A stretch of 64,000 nucleotides of DNA from DASXMT01 sp963755985 (GCA_963755985.1 CAVWLO010000004.1:62001-126000); one strand, 5' to 3'; shown: positions 43,562 through 52,147, counted from the stretch's first letter. The notes: generated by a model from the letters alone, not told the origin. Numbers and translations are program-made.

Positions 43562-43960
43562 TCAGCGTTTGGCTTTGGACTCGTTCAGCGCGACGGCGGC
43601 GCGCACGAGGGCCTTCAACGCCTTCTCGTCTATCTTCTCGCCCTCGTGGAAGTCGATGGCACGCCTGGTGTTGCCGTCGAGACTCGAGTTGAAGAGGCCC
43701 GAAGGGTCCTCCAGAGTGGCTCCTTTGGCGAAGGTCATCTTCACCACGTTCTTGTACGTCTCGCCCGTGCAGATCATTCCGTCGTGCGACCACACCGGAA
43801 CCCCTCTCCACTTCCACTCCTCGACGATCTGGGGGTCGGCTTCCTTGACCAAGGCCCGGAGCCGGCTGAGCATCGTACCCCGCCAGTCGTCGAACTCCTT
43901 GATCCTCGCGTCGATTAGCTGCGAGGGTGACGTGCTCTTCTGCGACCCGCCCTTCTCCAT
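43562..43960 (-). CDS. DUF1801 domain protein
   Basis: A 132-residue protein of the DUF1801/YdhG group. The pattern EFDDWRGTMLSRLRALVKEA, DPQIVEEWKWRGVPVWSHDG, MICTGETYKNVVKMTFAKGA and FNSSLDGNTRRAIDFHEGEK matches the family throughout. It resembles IscU-linked iron-trafficking proteins (frataxin-like fold) only in fold; its role is unknown. A 16-bp direct repeat (CTTGTCCGTCGTTCCC twice) lies just upstream of its start. Confidence 0.9.
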   Translation of the reverse strand: MEKGGSQKSTSPSQLIDARIKEFDDWRGTMLSRLRALVKEADPQIVEEWKWRGVPVWSHDGMICTGETYKNVVKMTFAKGATLEDPSGLFNSSLDGNTRRAIDFHEGEKIDEKALKALVRAAVALNESKAKR

Positions 43961-44159
43961 GCCCGTTCCTCTTCCTTGTCCGTCGTTCCCTTGTCCGTCG
44001 TTCCCTAGTCCCGCGACTTCGCCATATCGAAGTCATCCCCGACCGGGCCGATTCTACGTCGAGCCGTGGTTGAACGGCCCCAGGACAGGCGCTTCGGCTG
44101 CTCGATACGACCGGCTTCGGCCGAGGCAGCTCGTCGTGGGCATGAGGGCAAGATCCCCG

Positions 44160-45587
44160 TTAGACGGTCTGCCGCCGCTTACGCAAGAAGCTCACGAACT
44201 CGACGCCCTCACGCAGACGCCGCTTCATGACGTCGGCATCGCGGAGCATCTCCGCGGAAATCTCAGCGATCTTGCCAGCCCGGAAATAGAACTTGCGGTA
44301 GAAGGCATCCACGGAGTCGAAGATCTCGGTCCGATTGAGGTTGGGGTAGGACAGGACGGCCGTCTGGACGCCGTGCTCGTCGACCAGGGTGGCGTCGTCA
44401 GTAGGAAGCCACCCCTCTTCTTGTGCCTGCCGGTAGAGCGCGGTGCCGGGATAGGGGGCGGCGATGGAGACCTGGAGGGTGTGGGGGTTGATCTCCCGGG
44501 CGAAGCGGATGGTCTCTTGGATGGTCTCGGTGGTCTCACCGGGCAAACCCATGATGAAGGTCCCGTGGATGGTGATGCCGAGGTCTCGGCAGTCCTTGGC
44601 GAACTGCCGGGCCCGCTGTACCCGTACGCCCTTCTTGATGTTGGTGAGGATCTGCTCGTTCCCCGATTCGAAGCCCACCAGGAGTAGTCGGAGCCCGTTC
44701 TCCCGCATCACCTTGAGCGTCTCGTAGGGGACGTTGGCCTTGGCGTTGCATGACCACTCGAGTCCGAGCCGGCCCATGCCCCGAGCGATCTCCTCGGCGC
44801 GGTCGCGGCTGTCGGTGAAGGTGTCGTCATCGAAGAAGACCTCCTTCACCTGGGGGAAGGAGTCTCGTATGAACTCCATCTCGCCGAGAACGTGGCCGAC
44901 ACTTCGCGTTCGGTAGCGGTGGCCCCCCACCGTCTGGGGCCACAGGCAGAACGTGCATTGCGAGCGGCACCCTCGACCGGTGTACAGCGAGAGGTAGGGA
45001 TGCTTGAGGTATCCGATGAAATAGTCCTCGACCCGCAGGTCGCGCTCATAGACCTCGGACACGTACGGCAGGCGGTCCATGTCTTCGAGGACTGCCCGGT
45101 CCGGGGTGTGGGCCACCATGCCGGCGCGGTCCCGAAAGGTGATCCCGTCGACCTGGTCGAGCGGACGCCCCTCGGCGATCTCTACGACGGTGAAGTCGTA
45201 CTCCTCGCGGGCCACGAAGTCGATGGCCGCCGAAGCAAGCAGAGAGCTCTCTGGCTCGACCGCCACCTTGGCGCCCACGAAACCCACCAGCATGTCGGGG
45301 TTGGCCTCCTTGAGGGCCTCGGCCACCCGCACGTCGCCGGGGAAGGAGGGGGAGCTCGTATGCATCACCACCAGGTCGTAGTCCTTGGCCAGCGGCACCA
45401 CGTCGTCGAGTTCGAGGCCGCCCGGTGGGGCGTCGACCAACCGGCTACCGGGAACGAGGGCAGCCAGTTGGGCCAGCCAGGTCGGGTACCAAAACGAGCG
45501 GATCTCCCTCTTGGCCTGGTACCGCGAGCCGGCTCCGCCGTCGAATCCCTCGTAGGAGGGGGGGTGAAGAAAGAGGGTGCGCAGCAT
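44160..45587 (-). CDS. hpnJ: hopanoid biosynthesis-associated radical SAM protein HpnJ
   Basis: A 475-residue B12-binding-domain radical SAM enzyme. The N-terminal half has HPPSYEGFDGGAGSRYQAKR and IRSFWYPTWLAQLAALVPG, strongly HpnJ-like. The [4Fe-4S]-SAM cysteines are C207, C211 and C214 in GRGCRSQCTFCLWPQTVGGH. Later HpnJ features: EVFFDDDTFTDSRDRAEEIA, WSCNAKANVPYETLKVM and GTFIMGLPGETTETIQET. HpnJ is implicated in making the cyclitol ether headgroup of extended hopanoids. Start lies 3 nt after the glycosyltransferase gene. No squalene cyclase or hpnH is in the window. Confidence 0.93.
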   Translation of the reverse strand: MLRTLFLHPPSYEGFDGGAGSRYQAKREIRSFWYPTWLAQLAALVPGSRLVDAPPGGLELDDVVPLAKDYDLVVMHTSSPSFPGDVRVAEALKEANPDMLVGFVGAKVAVEPESSLLASAAIDFVAREEYDFTVVEIAEGRPLDQVDGITFRDRAGMVAHTPDRAVLEDMDRLPYVSEVYERDLRVEDYFIGYLKHPYLSLYTGRGCRSQCTFCLWPQTVGGHRYRTRSVGHVLGEMEFIRDSFPQVKEVFFDDDTFTDSRDRAEEIARGMGRLGLEWSCNAKANVPYETLKVMRENGLRLLLVGFESGNEQILTNIKKGVRVQRARQFAKDCRDLGITIHGTFIMGLPGETTETIQETIRFAREINPHTLQVSIAAPYPGTALYRQAQEEGWLPTDDATLVDEHGVQTAVLSYPNLNRTEIFDSVDAFYRKFYFRAGKIAEISAEMLRDADVMKRRLREGVEFVSFLRKRRQTV

Positions 45588-45589
45588 CG

Positions 45590-46768
45590 TCAGTAGACCT
45601 CCTCGGCGGGGTTGGTGGCACGTGTGTCCCAGACGGCGGACAACGGCTCGTCTTGGGGGACGGTCGGGCGAAGGCCGATCATGGCCAGCGCACCGCCGAG
45701 CTCATCGGCAAATCGGTCGGCACCCGACCGTCCCGTCCCCGGCGGGGCCGACCGATCAAGGGCACCGAGCGCACATGCGACCAGCCGTTCGGGGTCGGGG
45801 TCGCAGACGTCGGCTTGACCGAGCTCCAGCTCGTGCTGGACGTTGTCTCGGCCGTGCCCGGGCATGACGTCGAGCAGCATGAGCGGCCGACCCACGACGC
45901 GGGCCTCGCTGCACGTGGTGGCGCCCGGGGTCGTAAGGACCAGATCGGCGGCCGCCATGAGCGTAGGGATCTGATCGGTGAACCGGTAGGGCACCACTCC
46001 GGGCTGGCGACGGGCCACCTGGTCGAGAACTTGTGCCAACGACTCATTGTGGCCCGCGACCACGAGAACGACGACTCCCTGGTCGGCGAGAGCCTCGGCC
46101 GTCTCGGCCAGCGGACCGAGGCCCCAGCCACCTCCCATGACCAGGGCGCAGCGAACCTCGGGGCCGATCCCGAGACTGGAGCGGGCCTCGGCTTGAGTCG
46201 GGGCCTGATAGAAGGCGGGGCGGACCGGGGCGGGGACGATGGCGATCGGGGCACGCGGCACGTAGCGACGGACCGCGGCCGCGGCCGCCGGAGAGGTGAC
46301 CAAGAAGAGATGGATGCCGTCTCGGACCCAGAGACTGTGCGGGCAGACGTCGGTGCACAATGCCACGGTCGCCGGACGCCTTGCCGCGCTCGTATCCGAC
46401 GCCAGTTTCGCGATCGCCGACGCGCCGGTGGCAAAGGTGGAAACGATGAGGTCGATCGGTTCGGTTGCCAGTTTCTCAGCCAGAGCCGGGACCAGCCGAC
46501 CGGTGGCTCCCCGGTCCATCAGCGACGCCAGGCGACTGCTCGTCCGGAAGTGCGAGAAGTGGATGCCGTCGTAGAGGGTCGGGGCGGCGAGGAGATGCCG
46601 GAACACCCAGTCCCCGGTCTTCCCGCCCAGGCGCCCGAGCATCGACATGCAGTCGAGCACGTCGGTCGACCAGCCAAGTCGGCCCAGACTGTCGCCCACC
46701 ACCTCCGTGACCACGTGGTGTCCCATTCCGAGACTTGCGGTCAGCACCAGCGCCCGTGGTCGGCTCAC
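45590..46768 (-). CDS. GT28-family (MGDG synthase/MurG-like) glycosyltransferase
   Basis: A 392-residue GT-B glycosyltransferase. The N-terminal domain has ALVLTASLGMGHHVVTEVVG, the glycine loop of MGDG-synthase-like enzymes, and the C-terminal domain has CALVMGGGWGLGPLAETAEAL, ADLVLTTPGATTCSEARVVG, the acidic-less UDP-sugar pocket of the GT28 group. It sits 2 nt upstream of hpnJ and is certainly cotranscribed. In classical extended-hopanoid pathways a different glycosyltransferase (HpnI) adds the sugar before HpnJ, so this protein may do the same step here; inference from linkage. Confidence 0.88.
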   Translation of the reverse strand: MSRPRALVLTASLGMGHHVVTEVVGDSLGRLGWSTDVLDCMSMLGRLGGKTGDWVFRHLLAAPTLYDGIHFSHFRTSSRLASLMDRGATGRLVPALAEKLATEPIDLIVSTFATGASAIAKLASDTSAARRPATVALCTDVCPHSLWVRDGIHLFLVTSPAAAAAVRRYVPRAPIAIVPAPVRPAFYQAPTQAEARSSLGIGPEVRCALVMGGGWGLGPLAETAEALADQGVVVLVVAGHNESLAQVLDQVARRQPGVVPYRFTDQIPTLMAAADLVLTTPGATTCSEARVVGRPLMLLDVMPGHGRDNVQHELELGQADVCDPDPERLVACALGALDRSAPPGTGRSGADRFADELGGALAMIGLRPTVPQDEPLSAVWDTRATNPAEEVY

Positions 46769-46941
46769 GAGGACCTCCTTGGTCGGCCTGCTTCGACTCG
46801 TTTGTCCGCTGCGTCACCAGGGTAACGCTTGGCCGGCCCAGGTTGCTGTGAGGACACCGAGGGATGTCTGGGCCTCGGGCTCACCGATCCTCGTGATTGC
46901 TGTGATGCAGGGTGCACCCGATCTCCACCGGGCGCAACACC

Positions 46942-47010
46942 ACCGGCGGTCACGTGCCGGCGGTCACGTGCCGGCGGTCACGGCTCGGCGGTCACGGCTC
47001 GGCGGTCACG
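46942..47010. repeat. 14-bp tandem repeat at TetR 3' end
   Basis: Five units of about 14 bp: CCGGCGGTCACGTG in the first three, then CTCGGCGGTCACGG. The array contains the stop of the TetR gene (46992) and overlaps its last codons. Repeat borders are approximate. Confidence 0.85.
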
Positions 47011-47558
47011 GCCCTCAGTTCCCCGAGCGACTTTCGGATGAGCTGCGGCAGGTCTCGCCGGTTGCCCTTGTGGACCCAGCGTTCGAATGCGACTCTGAAT
47101 ACGGCGATTCCCGCCTCGGCGGCCAGACTGGCAGCTGGGTCCTCGACGCCGCGCCCCCGCAGCCCGTCGGCGAGCGCAGCGGCAAGTGCTGCCAGCTTGA
47201 TCTGCTCGCGTTCTTGCAGCTCTACGTTCGCAGCAATGACCGCCTGACGCTGGAGGGCGTACGTCCGGCGCTCCTGGAGCAGGGCGCCGCCGGCCTCGAG
47301 AGCGACGACGACTGCGTCGATCGGGGTGGCCGAGTCGGGGGCGCTGGCCAGAACGCTCACGAGGAGCTCTTGTAGCGAGCCTGCGCCCGCGAACAGAACC
47401 TCGCGCTTGTCGGTGAAGTGCCGGAAGAACGTACGTTCCGTCAACCCGGCTCGCTCGGCGATCTCGGCAACGGTGGTGTCCTCGAACCCGCGCTCGCCGT
47501 AGAGAGAAAGTGCAGCCTGCTCTAGCCGGCCCTTGCTGTCCGGCTCCCAACGCACCAT
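46992..47558 (-). CDS. TetR/AcrR family transcriptional regulator
   Basis: A 188-residue repressor. HTH at about 12-56: RLEQAALSLYGERGFEDTTV and AEIAERAGLTERTFFRHFTD. The C-terminal domain is helical with EREQIKLAALAAALADGLRG. The end (LRAVTAEP) is coded inside a 14-bp tandem repeat, so its length could vary. It is divergent from an NAD-dependent epimerase gene; three near-identical 19-bp sites in the shared 160-nt promoter are its likely operators. Confidence 0.92.
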   Translation of the reverse strand: MVRWEPDSKGRLEQAALSLYGERGFEDTTVAEIAERAGLTERTFFRHFTDKREVLFAGAGSLQELLVSVLASAPDSATPIDAVVVALEAGGALLQERRTYALQRQAVIAANVELQEREQIKLAALAAALADGLRGRGVEDPAASLAAEAGIAVFRVAFERWVHKGNRRDLPQLIRKSLGELRAVTAEP

Positions 47559-47577
47559 TGCGACGACTGTAGTAGAC

Positions 47578-47657
47578 GATGACAGTTCCTGACATCTCGG
47601 CCCGAGGTGATGACAGACGCTGACATCCCTGCTACAGTGATGACAGCAACTGACATC
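47578..47657. promoter_or_regulatory. three 19-bp operator-like sites in the TetR/epimerase divergent promoter
   Basis: GATGACAG, three variable bases, CTGACATC occurs at 47578-47596, 47609-47627 and 47639-47657. The half-sites are near-inverted (one mismatch) and the spacing is 31 and 30 bp, about three helical turns, so all three would lie on one DNA face. A further direct repeat GGTCGATCAACAGG occurs twice between these and the epimerase start. Confidence 0.8.
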
Positions 47658-47718
47658 CGTCTCTCGCTGGCGGAGTCGGTCGATCAACAGGCCGGTCGAT
47701 CAACAGGAGGTCATTTTC

Positions 47719-48654
47719 ATGCGTATCTTCGTCACTGGCGCGTCGGGCTGGATCGGATCCGCCGTCGTTCCCGAGCTCATCGGCGCCGGCCATCAGGTCA
47801 TCGGGCTGGCTCGCTCGGATGCCTCCGCCGATGCCCTCATCGCCGCCGGAGCGGAGGTCCGAGCCGGCACCCTCGACGACCTCGACACCCTGCAGAAAGA
47901 GGCTGCCGCCGCCGATGGCGTGATCCATCTCGCCTTCAAGCACGACATCGCCTTTTCGGGTGACTTCGAGGGCGCCGCCGATGCCGATCGCCGCGCCGTC
48001 GAGATATTCGGCCAAGCGCTCGGGGGTTCTGATCGACCGTTGGTCATCGCATCGGGAGTGCTCGGACTCACACCGGGTCGAGTGGCAACCGAAAGGGACG
48101 GGCACGGTTCTGACCCGGAGGCGGCCGTTATGGGCGGGGGACCGCAGATGCGCCGGGACACCGCCGAGTTGGTGCTCTCCCTCGCGGCACTCGGCGTCCG
48201 CTCATCGGTGTTGCGACTTCCTCCGACGGTTCACGGCGACGGGGACAATGGCTTCATCGCCACCGTGGTGGCCATCGCCCGCGACAAGGGCGTCTCCGGC
48301 TACATCGGTGACGGCTCGAACCGCTGGCCCGCGGTCCACTGCCTCGATGCCGCCCGCCTGTTCCGCCTGGCGCTGGAGGAGGCTCCAGCCGGATCGACGC
48401 TGCACGGGGTGGCCGAGGAAGGCGTGGCCATCCGGGATGTCGCCGAGGTCATCGGGCGGCATCTCGCCCTCCCGGTCGTCGCCGTCTCGCCTGAGGACGC
48501 CGGCGAGCACTTCACCTGGCTGGCCGGTTTCCTGGCGACCGACAGCCCGGCCTCCAGCGTGCTCACCCGCGAACTGATGGGGTGGACGGCCACGCACCCC
48601 GGGCTCCTCAACGATCTCGACCAGGGCCACTACTTTCACCGGCCATCGGCCTGA
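47719..48654 (+). CDS. NAD-dependent epimerase/dehydratase (extended-SDR-like)
   Basis: A 311-residue protein with NAD-binding MRIFVTGASGWIGSAVVPEL (TGxxGxxG at 6-13), LAFKHDIAFSGDFEGAADAD and VHGDGDNGFIATVVAIARDK, GYIGDGSNRWPAVHCLDAAR. These patterns belong to the atypical SDR subfamily related to NmrA/UGE-like proteins that often lack the YxxxK catalytic pair; none is obvious here (MGGGPQMRRDTAELVL occupies the place). It may be a NADH-dependent reductase of unknown substrate. An AACAGGAGGT ribosome-binding site precedes the ATG; the divergent TetR likely represses it. Confidence 0.9.
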   Translation: MRIFVTGASGWIGSAVVPELIGAGHQVIGLARSDASADALIAAGAEVRAGTLDDLDTLQKEAAAADGVIHLAFKHDIAFSGDFEGAADADRRAVEIFGQALGGSDRPLVIASGVLGLTPGRVATERDGHGSDPEAAVMGGGPQMRRDTAELVLSLAALGVRSSVLRLPPTVHGDGDNGFIATVVAIARDKGVSGYIGDGSNRWPAVHCLDAARLFRLALEEAPAGSTLHGVAEEGVAIRDVAEVIGRHLALPVVAVSPEDAGEHFTWLAGFLATDSPASSVLTRELMGWTATHPGLLNDLDQGHYFHRPSA

Positions 48655-48704
48655 TCACGTCGGCCCGTGCCGTCCTGGCGCCGCCCGCGGGTTCCTTCGG
48701 CGGC

Positions 48705-48779
48705 CGGCCTGCGGTCGAGGTCCAGTGACCGGCCTGCGGTCGAGGTCCAGCGACCGGCCTGCGGTCGAGGTCCAGCGAC
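48705..48779. repeat. 25-bp tandem repeat, three units
   Basis: CGGCCTGCGGTCGAGGTCCA plus GYGAC starts at 48705, 48730 and 48755. It lies between the epimerase stop and the convergent DUF4177 gene. A second duplication, TACTGCATCGCCGTCC twice, follows at about 48790-48830 and includes the DUF4177 stop. Confidence 0.93.
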
Positions 48780-48812
48780 CGCCAACTTGGCTACTGCATC
48801 GCCGTCCGAGCG

Positions 48813-49031
48813 CTACTGCATCGCCGTCCATTCGCCCGGATACTTGAACTGGAGCAGGACACCCTTGTCGCCGATGGCATCAGTGCTCCACAGCGACCAG
48901 CCCGTCTGTTCCCTTCGCTCGACCTCCTGCTTGAGCTGATCGAAGTCGTTGCCTTCGACAAAGTAGTCCTCGTACTTGATCTCCACTGTCCCGGCAGTAT
49001 CGCCATTGCGTCCCGCTTCTTTGGGGCTCAT
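48813..49031 (-). CDS. DUF4177-like small protein
   Basis: A 72-residue protein with GTVEIKYEDYFVEGNDFDQL and EVERREQTGWSLWSTDAIGD, then VLLQFKYPGEWTAMQ, the strand-helix-strand layout of DUF4177 and related small proteins. The ATG at 49031 is taken; the frame continues to 49058. Its last five codons (CGATGCAGTAG region) are duplicated downstream as part of a 16-bp direct repeat. Function unknown. Confidence 0.65.
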   Translation of the reverse strand: MSPKEAGRNGDTAGTVEIKYEDYFVEGNDFDQLKQEVERREQTGWSLWSTDAIGDKGVLLQFKYPGEWTAMQ

Positions 49032-49175
49032 CCCACACCTTTCACCGAGGGGGTCCACCTACGCGTCCAAGCTTGCGCCCCTTTGCCCGCCCCGTCTGTC
49101 TCCTTCGTGACAGAAGCCGAACAAATCTCTAGGTCTGTTGGCGATCGAGCGGGGCGAGGATACAACGGTGCCGCG

Positions 49176-49853
49176 TTAGGGCAGCAACCTCCGGAGCCGG
49201 CCGGGGTCGTCGATTCGGATCGACCTCGGCGCCACCGAGATCCAGTGGCGCCGCTGAAAGTCCTGGAGACAAGCGTTCACCCGCTGTCGACTGGCACCGA
49301 TCGCCGAAGCCAGCTCGGTCTGGGTGATCCGGAGCTCGGCCGATGGCTCACCGGCGTGCTCGAGGAGGTACTTGGCGACCCGTTGGCTCAGGTCGAGGAA
49401 CACGAGGTCGGCGGCGACGCCGGTCACCCTCCTGACCATGTCCGCCAGTTGGCGCAACATGGCCATGGCCAGGGCCGGACGGCGCTCGACGAGCTCCATC
49501 ACGACCGATCGGGAAAGGGTCACGGCGCGACTCGGCTCTATGGCCGTGACCGTGGCCGAGCGCGGGACCTGCGACAGCATCCCGAGCTCACCGATCGTCT
49601 CGCCGGGAGAGACCATCGACAGCACCAGCTCGTTCCCGTCAGACGAATAGGTGGAGACCTTGAGCCTTCCGGCGGTCAGGACGAGCATGGACTCGGCCGG
49701 GTCTCCCTCGAAATAGACGGTCTGGCCCTTCTCGAACCGGCGTTCGACGCATCGCTCGGCCAGTCGGGCGCGGTCATCCGGATCGAGGGTGCCGAGCAGC
49801 CGGGAAGCGGCTAGCGGATCACCGCTGCTCGGGTTGATCGGTTGCTCAAGCAT
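49176..49853 (-). CDS. Crp/Fnr family transcriptional regulator
   Basis: A 225-residue regulator. The cyclic-nucleotide-binding domain runs 15-135 with FEKGQTVYFEGDPAESMLVL and VSPGETIGELGMLSQVPRSA; the phosphate-binding cassette is GELGMLSQVPRSAT. The HTH_Crp domain has LRITQTELASAIGASRQRVN at about 170-190. No Cys cluster for Fe-S is present, so a cAMP-like ligand sensor is likelier than FNR. Upstream neighbours are unrelated. Confidence 0.93.
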   Translation of the reverse strand: MLEQPINPSSGDPLAASRLLGTLDPDDRARLAERCVERRFEKGQTVYFEGDPAESMLVLTAGRLKVSTYSSDGNELVLSMVSPGETIGELGMLSQVPRSATVTAIEPSRAVTLSRSVVMELVERRPALAMAMLRQLADMVRRVTGVAADLVFLDLSQRVAKYLLEHAGEPSAELRITQTELASAIGASRQRVNACLQDFQRRHWISVAPRSIRIDDPGRLRRLLP

Positions 49854-49969
49854 CCATCTACCCTATGGAGGTTCGACACTGGCGTGGATACGGATGCCGG
49901 GAGGATGTTCTGGCCGGGCTGCACGGTCCACCTGCCGGCTACCCACCCACTTTCTCGCACCCGGGCGCC

Positions 49970-50305
49970 TTACTCGGGCTCCCCTTGGGTGACGCCGGGC
50001 TGGCCAATCGACTTACGAAACTCCACTCCGGCTATGTCGGTACGGGCCGTCCAGGCAATGTCATTGACCGGAAAGATGTCAAATTCCAGATAAGGGCTGA
50101 ACTTCGACGCGGGATCGGCAAGTGAGTCCGGATTGTCGGTCTCGACGACGGCCAGGCCACCAGAGCCATCGAGTCGGCCGACGAACTGGTAGATGGTCTC
50201 ATCGGCCGGCACTGTCCATTCCTGGAACATCTCGAGCACCCGGGCCACGGACTCCTCCCGGCTGATGGCTGCGCTTCGCGGCTTCCACATCACAACGAAC
50301 TTCAT
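49970..50305 (-). CDS. DUF3303 domain protein
   Basis: A 111-residue protein. MKFVVMWKPRSAAISREESV, MFQEWTVPADETIYQFVGRL, GLAVVETDNPDSLADPASKF and PYLEFDIFPVNDIAWTARTD match the DUF3303 small ferredoxin-like fold. Such proteins are uncharacterised. It is 35 nt downstream of a VOC gene on the same strand and possibly cotranscribed with it. Confidence 0.88.
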   Translation of the reverse strand: MKFVVMWKPRSAAISREESVARVLEMFQEWTVPADETIYQFVGRLDGSGGLAVVETDNPDSLADPASKFSPYLEFDIFPVNDIAWTARTDIAGVEFRKSIGQPGVTQGEPE

Positions 50306-50340
50306 CCGGCTTCCTCCTTGCGGTGCGCGCTCGCCACCAG

Positions 50341-50742
50341 CTACCCGCCGCTTCCGTACCGCCTGGTGATGATCTCGAGCAGGTGACCGTCGGGGTCGGG
50401 GAAGTACACGCCCCGCCCGCCGTCATTGTGGTTGATCTCACCGAGGCGGCTCTGACCAGGGTCGGCCCAGTAGTCGAGTCCTGCCTCTGCTATCCGGCCG
50501 AAGATCGGGTCGAAGTCGGACTCGTCGATCAGGAAGGCATAGTGCTGGGAGGCGATCTCGCCGTCGACGTCGTGATAGTCGAGCGACACATCGTTACTCA
50601 CCTCTACCGTCAGGAACGGCCCGAACGGTCGCGGTGCCGGTAGTCCGAGCGTGTCAGCGAGGAAGTTGGCGGACACGTCCTTGTCCCGACACCACACGAT
50701 GGTGTGGTTGAGTCGAACGCTCACCGTCTGATCCTTCACCAT
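50341..50742 (-). CDS. VOC family protein (glyoxalase/dioxygenase-like)
   Basis: A 133-residue protein. VSVRLNHTIVWCRDKDVSAN with the first His ligand, GLPAPRPFGPFLTVEVSNDV, HYAFLIDESDFDPIFGRIAE and the metal-site VYFPDPDGHLLEII define a complete VOC unit. The C-terminal Glu ligand in DPDGHLLEIIT is conserved. Substrate unknown. Precedes the DUF3303 gene. Confidence 0.92.
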   Translation of the reverse strand: MVKDQTVSVRLNHTIVWCRDKDVSANFLADTLGLPAPRPFGPFLTVEVSNDVSLDYHDVDGEIASQHYAFLIDESDFDPIFGRIAEAGLDYWADPGQSRLGEINHNDGGRGVYFPDPDGHLLEIITRRYGSGG

Positions 50743-50857
50743 TGCTGTCCCGGGGGCAACCGGAAAGCGGCCCTCCCGTCACGTGATCCCGGTCCCGCCA
50801 CATAGCCGGGCCCTGTCGCGGTCACGTCACGTGGTCCTCCCGCAGAGGCCCGCTTTC

Positions 50858-51550
50858 TTACCCAGTGGCCGGCGTCAGTCTCGCAGAGGCCCGGGCCGCT
50901 CTCCCCGTGGACCGGCTCCGTCCCGACCGTGGCTTCAGGATGGTGTCCATGTACTCGCAAACGAGTGCGCGGGCCCTCTCTCTCGGCAAGGCCGGGTCGC
51001 CCATGGCCATGGGCCCGGCGATGCCCTCCATGAAGGCGTACAACCGAATCGAGTCTCGCTCCGGGTCCGTCTCGGACGGAAACTGGCCGCCAGCCACCCC
51101 GCTGGCGATGGCCTCGGAGATCATGCCTCGCCACGAGTTGTACTCGTCGAGCAGATCGAGCCGGAGCGAAGCGTCGCGACGGGCGAGGCGATAGAACTCC
51201 TCGGACAACAGGAGGGCCTGGTCGGACGCGTCGGGGTCGTAGGTGTCGAGGTGGGCGTCGATGACGTAGAGGATCCTGTCCCTCGGATCGGGGACGGCCC
51301 CGAGGCCGGCCCGGACCCCGGCCACGCAGGCGTCACTGCCGTGTCGGAAGGCAGCGATGAGGAGGTCTTCGCGGGAGCCGAAATAGTACTGGAGCGAGGC
51401 GATCGGGACCCCGGTGGCGTTGCTCACGTCGGCGAAGCGCGTTCGCTCGACTCCTCGCTCGATGATGACCCGGACCGCCACCTCCAGGATCTCCGGCTTC
51501 TCCCGGCCCGCCTTTCGAGTCCGCTTTCGTGTCGGGGCCGTATCCACCAT
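50858..51550 (-). CDS. TetR/AcrR family transcriptional regulator
   Basis: A 230-residue regulator. HTH: KPEILEVAVRVIIERGVERT and FADVSNATGVPIASLQYYFG (about 17-64). The ligand domain contains ILYVIDAHLDTYDPDASDQA and FYRLARRDASLRLDLLDEYN. The extreme C-terminus (PRSGRSRSTGRAARASARLT) is a basic tail past the core. Preceded by an AT-rich segment with an inverted repeat. Target unknown; a hypothetical gene starts on the other strand 208 nt away. Confidence 0.92.
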   Translation of the reverse strand: MVDTAPTRKRTRKAGREKPEILEVAVRVIIERGVERTRFADVSNATGVPIASLQYYFGSREDLLIAAFRHGSDACVAGVRAGLGAVPDPRDRILYVIDAHLDTYDPDASDQALLLSEEFYRLARRDASLRLDLLDEYNSWRGMISEAIASGVAGGQFPSETDPERDSIRLYAFMEGIAGPMAMGDPALPRERARALVCEYMDTILKPRSGRSRSTGRAARASARLTPATG

Positions 51551-51648
51551 GACTGTCGCCTTTCCCTCGGATCGGTTGCAGCAACGGTGCGTGTGCCCGA
51601 CCGCCTGCCCGCCCGTCTCATCCTTTCACATTCATACTATACCACAAC

Positions 51649-51675
51649 TTGTATTTGATACATGTTTAGATACAA
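51649..51675. promoter_or_regulatory. inverted repeat upstream of the TetR gene
   Basis: TTGTATTT (51649-51656) and AGATACAA (51668-51675) are inverted copies with one mismatch around an 11-nt centre, in a strikingly AT-rich stretch. It lies about 100 nt before the TetR ATG and 85 nt before the divergent gene's GTG, a fitting place for a TetR operator. Confidence 0.55.
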
Positions 51676-51757
51676 TACGACTGCCGCCCGAACCGGCGAC
51701 CAACAGAATCCGGGCCGAACCGGCGACTTGGTCCCCAACCCCCTTGGAGGTGCACCC

Positions 51758-52147
51758 GTGTTCAGCGAAGCAGGCGGGAAGACGAACCCGACGCCGAGTA
51801 GCGAATCGTTGCCCGATCATGCCGGCCGGCCACGGGCCGCTCGGGGCAGGCAGGTCCACGAGACGGTGGTCCTCGACCGCGACCCTGACGAGCCGGAGGT
51901 GTGGTCGTTCGGTCACGTCATTGACGGCGCTTTCGGCAAACGCGGCCGCCTACATCACGATCCGTTTACCCACGAGACGACGCTCACCTCGGGTCACGGC
52001 GGCGGGCTGTACCGGACAGCCGCACTGATCGTTCATCTGGCCTGTCTCCGGACCGAGGGCGTGCCGTCCTCGTTTGTCTACGACGTCGCCACTCGGCAGA
52101 TCGACAGAGGCGGGTGCTCGCCTACGTGGGAGTCGAGGATGGCGTAG
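51758..52147 (+). CDS. hypothetical protein divergent from TetR
   Basis: A 129-residue protein starting at a GTG seven bases after GGAGGT. It has VHETVVLDRDPDEPEVWSFG, HVIDGAFGKRGRLHHDPFTH and THETTLTSGHGGGLYRTAAL, LIVHLACLRTEGVPSSFVYD; the latter helix may be buried. No family recognised. Cluster context: upstream TetR (divergent) and downstream methyltransferase on the same strand, so it could be a TetR target. Modest confidence that it is a real gene. Confidence 0.5.
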   Translation: MFSEAGGKTNPTPSSESLPDHAGRPRAARGRQVHETVVLDRDPDEPEVWSFGHVIDGAFGKRGRLHHDPFTHETTLTSGHGGGLYRTAALIVHLACLRTEGVPSSFVYDVATRQIDRGGCSPTWESRMA

